NCBI GenBank assembly: GCA_029582165.1
Contig: CM055881.1
Location: 21,536,594 to 21,600,593, forward strand
DNA from: Portulaca oleracea
Lineage: Eukaryota > Streptophyta > Magnoliopsida > Caryophyllales > Portulacaceae
Direction of reading: 5' to 3'
Length of the DNA stretch: 64,000 bases
Part shown: positions 52,449 to 62,861 of the stretch, one piece after another
Position numbering within the stretch: the first letter of the stretch is position 1
How the letters are laid out: each line of letters starts with the position of its first letter
Notes under the pieces: model-generated
Databases searched by the model: none
What the model was told of the DNA's origin: nothing
What the model saw: the letters and a program-made list of their open reading frames with translations, nothing else
Program-made: the position numbers and the translations under genes

Positions 52449-53010
52449 AACCACATTGCTGAAAGGTACTCTCTGTTCTGTGGAAACTATTTTTTTGGGA
52501 CTATGTTATTGAAAATTATAATTGGTCGAGTGAACAATGTTTTTAAGTATATATTATTTGGGGACAAAACTCACTGGAACCTACCGGAATCCGGTCAAAT
52601 ATATAAATTGACTAACTTGCCCCTGGTTAAACAATTGTATTCAAATTAACCTCTTAAATTTCGATTAACCTCTTTCTGTGATAGAAATGGAAATAGCAAG
52701 ACCTCTCCTTGTCTCTCTTGCTCATCTGAATTTTCTCCATCTGGTGCTCGTTTCTCCCCTCGTCGTCCCGTCTCTGGCGTTCGCATCTCAACTGCAGAAG
52801 CTTCAGATTGTTCGCATTTCAACTACAGAACTGTTGTCCCAGTTTCCCATCTCCCCGTCTCTGGTTGTTTGCATCTGAAACTTCTGCATCTCAACTACAA
52901 AAGTTTTAGATTGTTTCGATTATGGATTAATAATTGGGTGCAAATTTTAGGAGTTAATTTTTTGATTATGGAATTTTGGGAGCCGAGTTGATGAAATACA
53001 AATTTGTGAG

Positions 53011-53185
53011 GTAAGTTTTCTTTTTTCTTAAATTTCTCATTCTCGGTTCTTTGTTCTTTGTTTTTTGGAAATTGGAGTAATTGCAGTATTGAATTAGGGT
53101 TTTGGGAAAGGGTCAGTTTTTCGAAGTTGAAATCAATAATGTTGGATCATCCAAAATTTTGAATTTTATTTTGCTGTTTTTACAG
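53011..53185 (+). other. Putative captured intron
   Basis: GAG|GTAAGT at 53011 and a T-rich stretch ending TTTTTACAG|GG at 53185 give consensus plant splice sites 175 bp apart, directly upstream of the CAF1 fragment. This is an inference from consensus only. Confidence 0.45.
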
Positions 53186-53225
53186 GGAGAAGACTAACTA
53201 TGAGAGTTGAATGTAATGCTTTAAG

Positions 53226-53402
53226 AAGAATAACGAGATGGGTATTGACTCAATTCGATTTGTCGAGCATCTAATGTCATCCGGGGTTGTGTTGAATGAT
53301 AGCATCAAATGGGCGACTTTTCACAGTGGCTATAATTTTAGGTATTTGCTCAAGTTGCTGACTTGCCGAGATTTGCCTGAAACTCAAGCCGAGTTCTTTA
53401 AC
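53226..53402 (+). pseudogene. CAF1/POP2-type deadenylase fragment inside the TIR element
   Basis: One frame reads [40 protein letters not shown] and [20 protein letters not shown], matching the central part of plant CCR4-associated factor 1. CAF1 proteins are DEDD-type 3'-5' exonucleases of the CCR4-NOT complex that shorten mRNA poly(A) tails. In the family the HSGYDFGYL motif holds a catalytic Asp; here it is HSGYNFRYL, so that Asp is Asn. An in-frame TAA lies about 15 codons upstream of GIDSIRF, and the fragment ends where the right TIR begins. Only about 60 of some 270 residues are present. Confidence 0.75.
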
Positions 53403-53583
53403 CAGAGGCAAGTTAGTCAATTTATATATTTCACCGGATTCGGTAGGTTCCAGTGAGTTTTGTCTCCAAATAATAGATACTTAAAAATAATGTTCACCCA
53501 ATTATAATTTTCAATAATATGGTCCCAAAAAAATAGTTTCCGCAAAACAGAGGGTACCTTTCAGCAATTTTTTGCATTTTAGA

Positions 53584-53960
53584 TATGGAAAATATGATTT
53601 AAAGGTTTTCAGGGTTTTAGATATGGAAAGAGGGGAAAAGAGAGGAGCCACAAGGGAAAGATGGCGGCGGTGGCTGGCAGTCCCGACTGACGACCGCAAC
53701 GACTGTCAAAGTCGGCTGGTAGTCGCCAGAAAATGAAGGCAGCAGCGAGACGAGGGAACAGGCGAGAGATAGGACTGAGAAAAGAGGGAACATGAGACGA
53801 GGAGGTTGACGCACGTGACAGTGCGACAAAAGCTGAGGATGTCGACGTGTCCTTAGGCGGCTGCTGGTGGTCCTGTCGATCAGCTAGTCACCGGTGAGGA
53901 GTAGGAGACATTGGTGAAAGTGGCAGAGAGGCTCTGTACTAACAATTACTTTCTTGTGAT
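53584..53960. other. GC-richer unassigned DNA
   Basis: The stretch 53640-53930 is unusually GC-rich for this part of the window, for example GATGGCGGCGGTGGCTGG and GTCGGCTGGTAGTCGCC. Open frames on the minus strand are Pro/Ser-rich without recognisable domains. It could be a captured gene fragment, but nothing supports a specific one. Confidence 0.3.
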
Positions 53961-53961
53961 A

Positions 53962-53990
53962 CTAGCTAAATTGCCTGTCCAATGGACGGG
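53962..53990 (-). mobile_element. Possible Helitron 3' terminus
   Basis: On the minus strand a hairpin (CCCGTCC-ATT-GGACAGG, 53974-53990) is followed after 8 bases by CTAG and then T, the layout of a Helitron 3' end (stem-loop, CTRR, inserted next to T). The element body would extend to higher coordinates. A second GGACGGGGCATT copy lies at 54052. No 5' TC terminus or Rep/helicase was identified. Confidence 0.35.
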
Positions 53991-54204
53991 GTATTTATTA
54001 TGTGTTTTTGAATTATATTTATCAATTACTTTCTCAGTAAAAAAATTAATGGACGGGGCATTCATTTTGAAAAAAAAATGAACAAATCAATATAAAAAAA
54101 TTAGGTGGAAATAAATTAAATGACAAAATACCATCAATGATGGAAAACGTAAATGTGACAAATAATAAAGAACAAAAAAAATTAGTTAAGTGAACAAATA
54201 AAAA

Positions 54205-54223
54205 ATGACGGAGGGAGTATAAC
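54205..54223 (+). mobile_element. Stowaway-like MITE terminus, partner missing
   Basis: TGACGGAGGGAGTA is the right terminal motif of Stowaway elements (TACTCCCTCCGT on the other strand), preceded by the usual TTGTTCAC-like subterminal sequence in reverse. No left terminus was found within 700 bp, so the element seems truncated. Confidence 0.45.
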
Positions 54224-55334
54224 GAAATTAGTAAATTACAATACTTTTCCCATTATATAAATATTTCCACCGACAACTAACTTAATTTAAACTAACCATA
54301 TCCTTTCTTATTCTATTCTTTCTTTTCATTTCATTTCCTCTCCTAACCTAACCTGACTAAAGAATAACGTCTAAATGAATAAAAAAAATTTGTACCTTAT
54401 TTATTTTTTACAAAAAATAATTACTAACTAAAAAATTAAACAAAATTATAATTAGAAATAAAATACAAAAAAACAAAAGAAAAAAACAGAAAAAATAAAA
54501 AATAAAAAATAAAAAATAAAAAGCATTACAACACAACACACTTTGCACACATACCAAGGGCAAAGTGCCCTTTCTACTTGTTTAATGATTTCACGTTTGG
54601 TTGAAGGAAAAAGGATAAAAAGGTGAGTTACTTGAACAATTGAGACTTAAAAGACCCCCAAGGCCCCAAATCAACTTCGTTATAAATACCAACTCTTTCC
54701 CCCCTTTATTACTTAATTTTCTTTCTAGTAAAATTCGATAATACAAATCTAAGGTTTCGAGGTGATATCTTGATGCGTGAAAAAAAATAATAAGGATACT
54801 TGAATTAAAATGGGAAGGAGAAATAAATTTGAAATTTAAATTAATTAAAGAATGATAACGTATGACAATAATAATATTACTATTAATACTAATAATATCG
54901 ACGAATTGGTCGACTAGATAAAATTTGGCTTAGTTAACCTAAATATTCTATGAGTAATTTGAGTAGCTGAAATTGTCACATAGATAATTTATATATATAA
55001 CATACTAGGCTGATGTATGATGGTCTTTGTTCTACTCGAGCCCTGCAAAAACATAATCGGTTAACCTGAAAGGAAATGTGTGTTCTAGTTAATTTAACTC
55101 ATTAATTAATTTCATTATGTTGGGTTTTTAAATCCCAGAATGTTGGAATAGAAAAGGACTAAGGAGTTTTAAAATCCCAAAATCGACCTAGATACTACCC
55201 AAAGTAACTCGTCCATACACAATCAGATGAACCAAAACCTCATGGAATCATCATCCTCTCTTTTTTAACCAAAGATTCATAATACTGTAGCTTGGCGAAA
55301 AGCTGATAATAGCTCAAAGTCTTTAGCATGACCC
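54224..55334. other. AT-rich DNA with low-complexity AAATAAAA repeats
   Basis: No gene was recognised. A run of TAAAAAA-type words lies at about 54478-54524 and an ATTAATACTAATAATA stretch near 54880. Confidence 0.5.
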
Positions 55335-55338
55335 TTAA

Positions 55339-55763
55339 GGGCCTGCTTGGGAGAGGGGTAAAGGGGAGTTAGGAGGGGTAAATGAGGGTCCTTACTCCTC
55401 CTTACACCCGCTTGGGAAGAGAGTGAGAGAGGGTAAGGGAGGGTAAGGGGGAGTGAGGTTTACACCCCTTTACCCCTCTTAACCCTTATTTTTTAACACC
55501 CTAATTTGGGGTGCAAGCAAGTGTTCAATTGAGTTATAATATACAGACAATAGAAAATGACCATAATACCCTTAACCCTAATTGAATTACATATAATATG
55601 AAAGGGTAAATATGTCAATTAACATTTTACTCTTATGAACTCTCCAAATTGTTCTCCCAAGCAGAGGTAAGTAGTTTACTCTTATGAACCCTCCCATACT
55701 CTCACCCCCCTTTACTCTTATGAACTCCTACTCTCCATTTTTAACTCCTCTCCCAAGCAGAGC
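55339..55763 (+). mobile_element. Tourist-like (PIF/Harbinger-type) MITE
   Basis: 425 bp. The left end reads GGGCCTGCTTGGGAGAGG and the right end, on the other strand, GCTCTGCTTGGGAGAGG. Both are flanked by TTAA (55335-55338 and 55764-55767), matching the TTA/TAA target preference of PIF/Harbinger elements. The interior is AT-rich, with further CTCTTATGAACTC repeats near the right end. No transposase. Confidence 0.8.
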
Positions 55764-56159
55764 TTAAGTGTTATATTGTTCCTCGTGTATGTTGGAATAT
55801 ATCCTAAGTGTCATCTATGAATATAACCAGAAAATTTTACCTAAATACATTTTGAATACTCTATCCATAAAATTTATGAATGTCGTTGGTATATTGGTAA
55901 GCCCTGAAAGCATAGCGGTAAACTCATTGTGTCCATATCCAGCAAGTTTAAGTATATCTCCAGGCTTCCTTAATTAATGGTACTACGTCTTCAAATCAAC
56001 CCTTGGAAGTGCTTTAACACCTTGTAACCAGTCAAACCAGTCAGTAATCCAGAAAAGCGGGTGTTTATTCTTGATTGAAATCTTGTTTCACTCTAGATAA
56101 TCTATGCTTGTCTTCAAACTGCTATCTTTTTTTTTCCTTCAAGAATTAAGACCATGTTC

Positions 56160-56852
56160 CTTTTTACGATGCGGTTGGTTGCGGTGTGGTGAGGTGGAAT
56201 GTGGAAAGTTGCGGTTAAAATAGGTGAAGGTGTGTTGATATATTTTCATTTGAAACTTAATGCAGGTGGAAATAAAGTGAAAGTTTTGACTTTTTATTAG
56301 AAAAGTTTTCACTTTTAATAAAAAGTGAAATGAAAAATGATGAGTTGTGGTGGAATGTTATAAATTATATATATATATATATCATGATCATCCCCTATAT
56401 ACACCATTACAAGCAATGTTATAAATTATACTACAATTATTTAATAATTAAGGATACATATTGTGGCAAATGTAAGTTGCCACAATTGCTCTTCTATAAT
56501 TTAAATATGATTTGTAGCAAATCATATATGCCACAAATAATGTACATTTGTGGCAAAGTGAAATTGCTACAAATTGTATGATATTATAGCATTTTAACAT
56601 TTGTATCAATGCAAAATATGTCACAAAAGCCTCATAATTTGTGGCAATTTCAAAATTGCCACAAAAGCCTTTTGTAACAAGGCATTTGTGACATCTTTGT
56701 GGCATTTTCAAAAAATGCTACAAAAGCCTATTGTAGCAATATTTGTATATTTTGTGGCAAAACTTGATGCCACAAATAACCATATTTATCGTAGTGAAAT
56801 TTGCGGTGCGGTGTGGAATCGCAAACAATCCCACCGTATAAAAAAAAGGGAC
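56160..56852 (+). mobile_element. Non-autonomous TIR element inserted in the chromovirus RT
   Basis: The inserted DNA starts TTCCTTTTTACGATGCGGTT and ends, on the other strand, TCCCTTTTTTTTATACGGTG, with subterminal TGCGGTGTGG / TGCGGTGCGG words. This is an imperfect terminal inverted repeat. No target duplication could be defined. GC-rich TIRs with GTGCGG words suggest a hAT-like MITE, but this is uncertain. A second element seems nested within it. Confidence 0.45.
56440..56796 (+). mobile_element. CACTA-like remnant with TTTGTGGCA subterminal repeats
   Basis: The right end on the minus strand reads CACTACGATAAA, a CACTA-type terminus. Inside, TTTGTGGCA and its complement TGCCACAAA occur at least nine times in both orientations (for example near 56459, 56476, 56548, 56638, 56655, 56696, 56750 and 56768), like the subterminal repeats of En/Spm elements. 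The left terminus is not clear; CACCATTACAAGC at 56402 is a weak candidate. Confidence 0.4.
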
Positions 56853-57344
56853 CTAAAAGAGAGACACACTAGGTCTTATAAACCCCTTTTGCAATAGTGC
56901 CTCTAGTTGTACCTTAAGTTCCTTGAGTTCTGCAGGTGCCATTCTATATGGCGCTTTGGATATAGGTGAAATTCCTGGGATTAACTCTATCTCAAAGTCT
57001 ACTTCTCTTTTTTGAGGTAGCTTGGTAAGCTTCTCGTGGAAAGTATTTGGAAAGTCTTGCATTAATGAAATTTGGTCTAAACTCAACTGTTCTTGTAGAC
57101 CCTTTTGCACTAATTCCACCGAGTAAGCTTTGAGTCCTTTGAGTTCAGTAAATGCAATTCTAGATGGTGCCTTGAAGAAGGTTACGACCATGGACCTCAC
57201 TTCGTCTCTAAGTTTAAACTGAATAATAGTTTCCCAATTAGTATGACACAAGAATCCTAATCTAGTGATGCGCTCAACTCGATAGTATTAGAAGGAAATC
57301 TTTCACGTCAGTACTTCAGAATCTACACATTTTCATCAAGTAAT

Positions 57345-57603
57345 TGCAATAAAAGCTCACCAGATCCGGCCAATTACCTTAAATGGGTCAAGTATCTGAG
57401 AAATGTTGTCAAGGTAGAGCAGAAAGAGTATCTTCCTGATATACCTAAGGGCAACCCCTCCCCCCCCCCCCCCCGATCGATAATGCCTCGGCAGTTAAGA
57501 AAGCCAAGTGGAAACGTCATTGTGATGACGATACCTATATGGTCTTCTCTGAGTTGAAATTGACGAAGAAATCAAATAACGGGTTGGACATGTTGTTGAG
57601 AAG
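57345..57603 (+). pseudogene. Copia gag N-terminal fragment, plus strand
   Basis: The frame gives DPANYLKWVKYLRNVVKVEQ and KEYLPDIPKGNP, then a 15-base C run (57460-57474), then, in another frame, SAVKKAKWKRHCDDDTYMV. The pattern N-Y/F-x-x-W...L...D...KKHxDD is the start of copia gag. It collides head-on with a minus-strand copia fragment. Confidence 0.45.
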
Positions 57604-58680
57604 TTAACTTTGTGCCACTTTTCTCCAGTTTCTTTTTTCATTCCATCCAGTGGAACAACTGGAGTCCTTAAGGCAGTAAGCGTTTTCTCAGGATTTTCCT
57701 CTAGAGGTGGAGGCGGTGCATCTAGTTCATTGAGATAAGGCGATGACAAAACATAGTCAATTTCTAATTGCTCAAGACATAACAATTTTTTCTGGGTCCA
57801 TCGCTTGTAATTCGTTCCTTCGAAAGGCTCAATTTTGTAGAATTCAGAGACAGTTTTTGTGGAGTAGGTATTGATTGTAATCGCTTTCAAATTGTTAAAA
57901 GAAAAAAAAAGTAATCAAGGATGTGGGAAAAACACAAACAAAAAATTTGAGTTGTGGAATGACCACTGACTTGAAAGCGATTACGCCCCGACCTCGGTGC
58001 CAATCCGAGTTGCTGGTCGCTCCCCATTGTTAACTCAGACGACCCGTAGACACGGGTACTCGTAGCCAACGGTTTAGAGTATGCAAATCTGTTTTACCCA
58101 AAAAAGAGAAAGAATAGAGGAGAAGAGGGTTGTGTGTTTGATGTGTTTAAACAGTCTACCAAAGGCTCCTATTTATAAGAAAAAAGTGACTATAGGAATG
58201 GAAAACGGAGGAGGCAAAACCCATTAACACAAGCGGAAATCAAGCACCATTAAGAAGGTGGAAGACCATGGATCAAATGGACTGATTGGAATTAAAAACA
58301 GTTGATCAATTAAATTCATCAATTAAGGATAATAATATCGAAACGAATCAGTAATAACGACTAGCTGCAACACTTAATGATGCAAATAAAACAAACCAGA
58401 TTCAAAACGACCCGACCCTCGACCTATGGCCCCGACCCAACCGGGGTCGGACAAGCAGTGAGGGCCCGTGTGCGTGTTGAGTCCCAAACCACACCCTCCT
58501 CCATAAAACCCACTTTCAAGTCAATACAATACCAGGAGGGAAAAGGTGATATATAAACACTCCAAACTTTAATTTTCCTCCTATGTGGGAAAAAGGAAAC
58601 ATAGAAGAGAAGAGGAAAACACCATGTAGCCATTATCACACACCTTCACATCCAACTATAATAGCTTAAGTGGTCAACAT
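57510..58680 (-). mobile_element. Copia 5' end fragment (LTR-like promoter plus gag start), minus strand
   Basis: On the minus strand a TATA box (TTATAAATAGG, about 58168-58178) is followed by a ~270-bp leader and then a frame with IEPFEGTNYKRWTQKKLLCL and EQLEIDYVLSSPYLNE, the copia gag N-terminus, to about 57510. It stops where the plus-strand copia fragment begins. LTR limits are undefined, so the right boundary is approximate. Confidence 0.5.
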
Positions 58681-60050
58681 GAAAGTTACAGTACGCTCCG
58701 AAAGCTTTCCGGAATGTGGTTTTACGCATTCATTGGATGTCAGCGTAATGAGTTATGGCCCGTCAAAATCAGCCTCATGACCATGTTTAAACAAGAAATT
58801 TTTAAGGACAATCCATTTTCAAGCCACTTTTCGAAGCCCTTCCAAGTCTTTTCTAAGTTTGTGTACAACATATAAGTTACAGAACACACTTCAACATTTC
58901 CACGGACTGCTTGCACACGTTTATACTATGTCTAGATTTCAAGTTATGAATTTTTAAAGATTCGTTCTCAAACGTACTTTATTGCAGACCAGCCACAAGT
59001 TTTTCCCTTTTTCAAATCTTTACACTCATATTTAGTCTTAGCTTTCAGCTAGAAAGTTTTAGTCCATAATTCTAGCTTTCCGAAAAAAAATTTTTACAAG
59101 GTATTTTGATCATCGTAGAAAGAGTTATGATTTTTATAAAATACCACAAAAATCTAAAATTTACCAAACCTTTTCCATTAAAGTTTTATTCTTTTAACTT
59201 AGAGTTAGAGAACTCTTTCAATCCTGACACTCCAAATTAATTTACCTTGTTGTTCTGCATCACAAGTGTTGTCAGAAAGGTCATTGCTGCTTCCCGCTCA
59301 AGTCCTCCCAAGTCTTCACGATACTTTACTTACGGTTTACAACTTTATGGTATGCATATCGTTTGTACCTTGTCCAAACTCAGTTATTTGAATTCAAGTA
59401 AGCACGTTCATTGCTCTAATATGAATAATTATTCTTTTATATGTTTTTTTTTTCACATAAATATGGTCTCGACCCAAGTTACATATACCAATAGTGCACA
59501 ACCCAAGTCATTACCTGGCCAATGTCAACCGGACCTCACAATTAGTTCGGGTATGCACATACGAAGGATTAGTTTGGTGATCACAAGTAGGGAATCACTC
59601 AGATAATAATAATCATGCAACAAGTTTTATTTATTGTAGTTATCTTCTATATGTTTGCAAAATGAATTAAAATGCACGAAATAAAATGAATTGTTTAAAT
59701 TTATTTGATTGTATGGGAATATGCATATTGAGTTTCCACTCATTTGCAAAAATATTTTTATGCTTCGTTTTAGCTGTTGCCCCTAGTACTAATAAATAGG
59801 TATGGGTAAGAAGTCTAGTTAGATTGGGAAGCAGGAGGTCTTATTTATGCTGAAGATACATCGTAAACTTGGGTTATATGTTGCTATGGATCAACGTATC
59901 TATGAACTTTGAGTGTTGTAGAATCCCTCCTGTTACAGATACAAGGTCCTTGACCTCAAAGCCTTCCAAGGTCATCCAGCAGATAGCACCTTAAGGACGT
60001 CCAACACAGACATTGAGTTTTAACGTGAAAGACAAAAGAAATGGAATCAG
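58681..60050. other. Unassigned DNA, no gene seen
   Basis: No coding region longer than 120 codons was recognised. The text resembles non-coding retroelement sequence, but I could not assign it. Confidence 0.4.
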
Positions 60051-60059
60051 GGAAGTTTT

Positions 60060-60840
60060 CTGGAAGTAAACATTATCTATTTTCTTTATCCTTTTTCAAT
60101 TCTAACCATCTTAATCGGTTGTTAATGTGTGAATTGCAGGAAACAATCGAGCAAGAATTTGGAAAGAAAATAAGTGTCGACATTCTCGAAATCTCGCAAG
60201 CAAGGAAAGAAGATGGAAGTCAAATCGGAAGGAAAGGCGAAGCTAAATAGAGGAAGTATCCAACAGATTCGAATCTCAACGACTCTATTCTGCAAGCATC
60301 AAGCACTGCTATAAATCGAAGACTTGAGATTGAACAAGATTTAACGATTCCAAGGAAGAAATCGTATCATACAAAACTGAGAAGAGTTTTTGTGTTAAAT
60401 CTTTCTTTGTGTAGAAAGTCGAATTCAGTGAGTGAATTTGTAATTGAGTGTTTCAATTCTTAACGGACTTAGAATTGAAGTGTGCTGGTGTAATCGATTC
60501 CTCGAAGGATTTAGGATCGAGTGTTATCTACACCAAAAACTGTGTTGGTGTGCTTTTCCAGAAATCATGTTCGCAGTTCTGTTCAAGTGTAACCCTAAGG
60601 ACGTTCACCTTTGGAACGCCCTTATTCAGTCTACATTCTGTTCCAATAAGTAATAAAGGAGGTTATTCAGTTATATCTTGTTGTCCTTTATTTCATTTTA
60701 TTGTGGTTTATCTAAGCTTGAATCTTAATCTGAAAAGATTAAGACCCTAACATCCTTTATCAGTGAAGAATTGTGCAGAAATTTTGATAACCCTATTCAC
60801 TCCCCTCTAGGGTTGCTTCAAGTGTTATTGGAAATTTCTT
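60060..60840 (+). other. Possible LTR/leader remnant of a SIRE-like copia element
   Basis: CTATAAATCGAAG (about 60309), a leader with GTGTGCTGGTGTAATCG and GTTGGTGTGCTTTTCC words, and CTATTCACTCCCCTCTAGGG at 60782 resemble the promoter-leader end of SIRE/Maximus-type LTRs. No primer-binding site or gag follows. Weak call. Confidence 0.3.
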
Positions 60841-61490
60841 TTGGTGATGTATTCTTATAACTAAAAAGTCTAATTGGTTATATCTATCATTATGTATAAT
60901 GTTAATATTTTCTTTGAGGCTGTTATGTCGTGTTGGAGCTTTATTATTGGTTTGTTAAGCCTTGTCCATATTTGTGAACGGCTGTAATGCCTTTGGGTTC
61001 TGTTATTCCGCTGCGCCAATTATTGGATTTTGAAATGCTTAGTACTAATCTAGTGATTCTGAATTTGGGGGCGTTAAAGTTTGGAATTTTTAAAGTTTTA
61101 GTAATTTCAAAGGTAGATTTAGTGTCAAATGTTCTAGAAAGGTGATAAGAATTCTGAATTTTGGGTTTAGGGTTTCCCATAGTATTGATTTTTTGTTGAA
61201 AATTAGAGTTTTGTGAGGTTAGAAAACTAAGGGTGTTTGTTTGCCTTTGCTTAAAGTTTATTTACCTTTGAATGTGTGAATTCATCAGCGGTTTTTTTTA
61301 ATATATATTTTTTTTAAATAGCTCGAGCAACGCTCTAGGGGATAGATTAGGCAATTGGATCGGATTTTGTGAAGAGAGAGAAAGGATTGAATCGTCGCAA
61401 ATTATGAAGTAGTACCGGGTGTACGTAGCAAATAGCGCTCGCTCAAAATTGAAACTCACGCTTCCATTATTTTTAAAATAAATGTCCGAA
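60841..61490. other. AT-rich DNA, no gene seen
   Basis: Nothing recognised beyond short open frames of 60-80 codons without domain features. Confidence 0.45.
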
Positions 61491-61494
61491 ATTA

Positions 61495-62090
61495 TTTAAT
61501 GCATCTTTTCCTTGGTAGAGTGCATATTTTCATTGACGGAGTGCATCTTTTGTGTCAATGTAACGTTGGTAATTGTTTATTGCATCTTTTCCCTGGCAGA
61601 GTGCATATTTTCCTTGGTAGAGTTCTTTTATTAATGGATTGTGACAATTGTTTTACTGCATCTTTTCTATGGCGGAGTGCATACTTTCCTTGGTAGAGTG
61701 AATCTTTTATGTCATTGTTGAGTTAGTAATTGTTTACTGCATCTTTTCCTTGAATTGGCAGAGTGCATGTTTTCAATGGCATTGTACATCTTTGATGTCA
61801 ATGTAGCGATGACAATTGTTTACTGCATTTTTTCCTCGACAATGTGCATACTTTCCTTGGCAGAGTGCATTTTGTACGTCAATATAGCATTGGTAATTTT
61901 TTACTGTATCTTTTTTCTTGGTAGAGTGCATATTTTCTGTCACATATTGCATTTTTTATTAGTGGTTGTTTGTGGCAATTGTTTACGACATATTTTCCAT
62001 GGCAAAGTGCATCTTTTATGTTAATATAGCGTTGGTAATTGTTTACTGCATCGTTTCCTTGGCAGAGTGCATCTTTTATGTCAATTAGTA
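61495..62090 (+). repeat. Degenerate minisatellite, ~80-bp units built from ~25-bp subunits
   Basis: GCATCTTTTCCTTGGCAGAGT and variants recur about 18 times. A higher-order unit is marked by GGTAATTGTTTACTGCATC at about 61571, 61646, 61738, 61814, 61895, 61977 and 62037 (spacings 75, 92, 76, 81, 82 and 60 bp). Open frames across it encode HLFPGRVHI-like repeats, a by-product of the repeat rather than evidence for a protein. Confidence 0.85.
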
Positions 62091-62480
62091 AGCAAAATCT
62101 CTATACCACCTAACCCTATATATACCGACCGTTCCGTGCAATATACAACCGATTGTACTTTATAATTTATGTGAGATCGTTTGTTGCTTCTAAAATAAAG
62201 AGAATGATATGGGAGTAAAGGAACGAAGGTAAAAAGATATAAAGAACAACTTCATTTCAAATTAGGGCGAACCCATCATTTTAGTTAACATTCCAGTAAT
62301 AAAAATCACTTTCCAGTGAAATTCTTGCTAAAATTTATTATAACAACACCATGGAGGGGGTAAAAAGAACTACAACTCCAACTAAATCAGGTAAAAATCA
62401 TTTTCCAAAGGTGAGGTGCAGTAAAATTATTGCACCAACTCTTGAGTAACATAAATGCAAATTTCTCCTATTAAGCTGAT

Positions 62481-62861
62481 GGAAAAACTTATAGTGGTTG
62501 TCAACCATGACAACCACTATAATGAAAATAATGTTTATCCATATATGTGTCAATTTTTATCTTCGTCACTCTTTTTTTTATTTAGTACAACATTATAAAA
62601 TATATTTTCTTAATTATAAAAAATGTTACTAGATTGTTAAAAATTTAAATACTTTAACTCTAAGTTTTTTCTTAGTAAACAAGCATATTTTGAAAAATAT
62701 TTATTTTAAAATATTTTAAAATAAACTAAAATTTTAAAAATATATATTTCACAATTTATATTAAAAAAACTAATCATCAAGATAAAACTTGACATATGTA
62801 TGAGTAAGATTTATTTTACTTACGGTGGTTGTCATGGTTGACGACCACTATAAGTGTATCC
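62481..62861 (+). mobile_element. MITE-like element with nested palindromic TIRs
   Basis: The left end has CTTATAGTGGTTGTCAACCA then TGACAACCACTATAA, and the right end, reversed, has CTTATAGTGGTCGTCAACCA then TGACAACCACC. Each ~37-bp TIR is itself a hairpin (GTGGTTGTC-AACCAT-GACAACCAC). The 300-bp interior is extremely AT-rich. No target duplication was clear. Confidence 0.6.

Larger units (their letters stand above)
52449..53575 (+). mobile_element. Long-TIR DNA element (Pack-type) carrying a CAF1 gene fragment
   Basis: Inverted arms at 52455-52631 and 53397-53568 (about 175 bp each) match closely over most of their length: ATTGCTGAAAGGTAC at the outer end, GGAAACTATTTTTTTGGGAC, TTGAAAATTATAATTGG, AAAACTCACTGGAACCTACC and CTGGTTAAA at the inner end. 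ATTTTAGA stands 6-7 bp outside each arm (52441-52448, 53576-53583) and may be an 8-bp target duplication, with a few extra terminal bases. The 765-bp interior encodes no transposase but holds an intron-like segment and a piece of a deadenylase gene. It could be a MULE- or hAT-derived non-autonomous element; TIR length favours MULE, the possible duplication favours hAT. Confidence 0.75.
55785..57251 (-). pseudogene. Chromovirus (Del/Tekay-type) reverse transcriptase, split by a TIR insertion
   Basis: On the minus strand, 57251-56853 encodes DFPNTFHEKLTKLPQKREVD, FEIELIPGISPISKAPYRMA and PAELKELKVQLEALLQKGFI, the start of chromovirus RT. The reading is interrupted by ~690 bp of inserted DNA. 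It resumes at about 56165-55785 with DSSLKTSIDYLE, GLTNIPTTFINFMDRVFKMY and a decayed catalytic box IFIDD. Frame changes and stops are frequent. The order and the missing residues at the junction show the insertion lies in the PWGAPV region of the domain. Confidence 0.7.

Noticed and set aside
53511..53829. Minus-strand frames of 62-70 codons next to the CAF1 element
   Set aside because: Low-complexity Pro/Ser-rich sequence, partly inside the right TIR; no support for a gene.
56397..56430. Left terminus of the CACTA-like remnant at CACCATTACAAGC
   Set aside because: Match to the right terminus is too weak and no 3-bp target duplication could be shown.
61499..62024. Two frames encoding repeated HLFPGRVHI-like words
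   Set aside because: Translations of the minisatellite; no start context or conserved domain.
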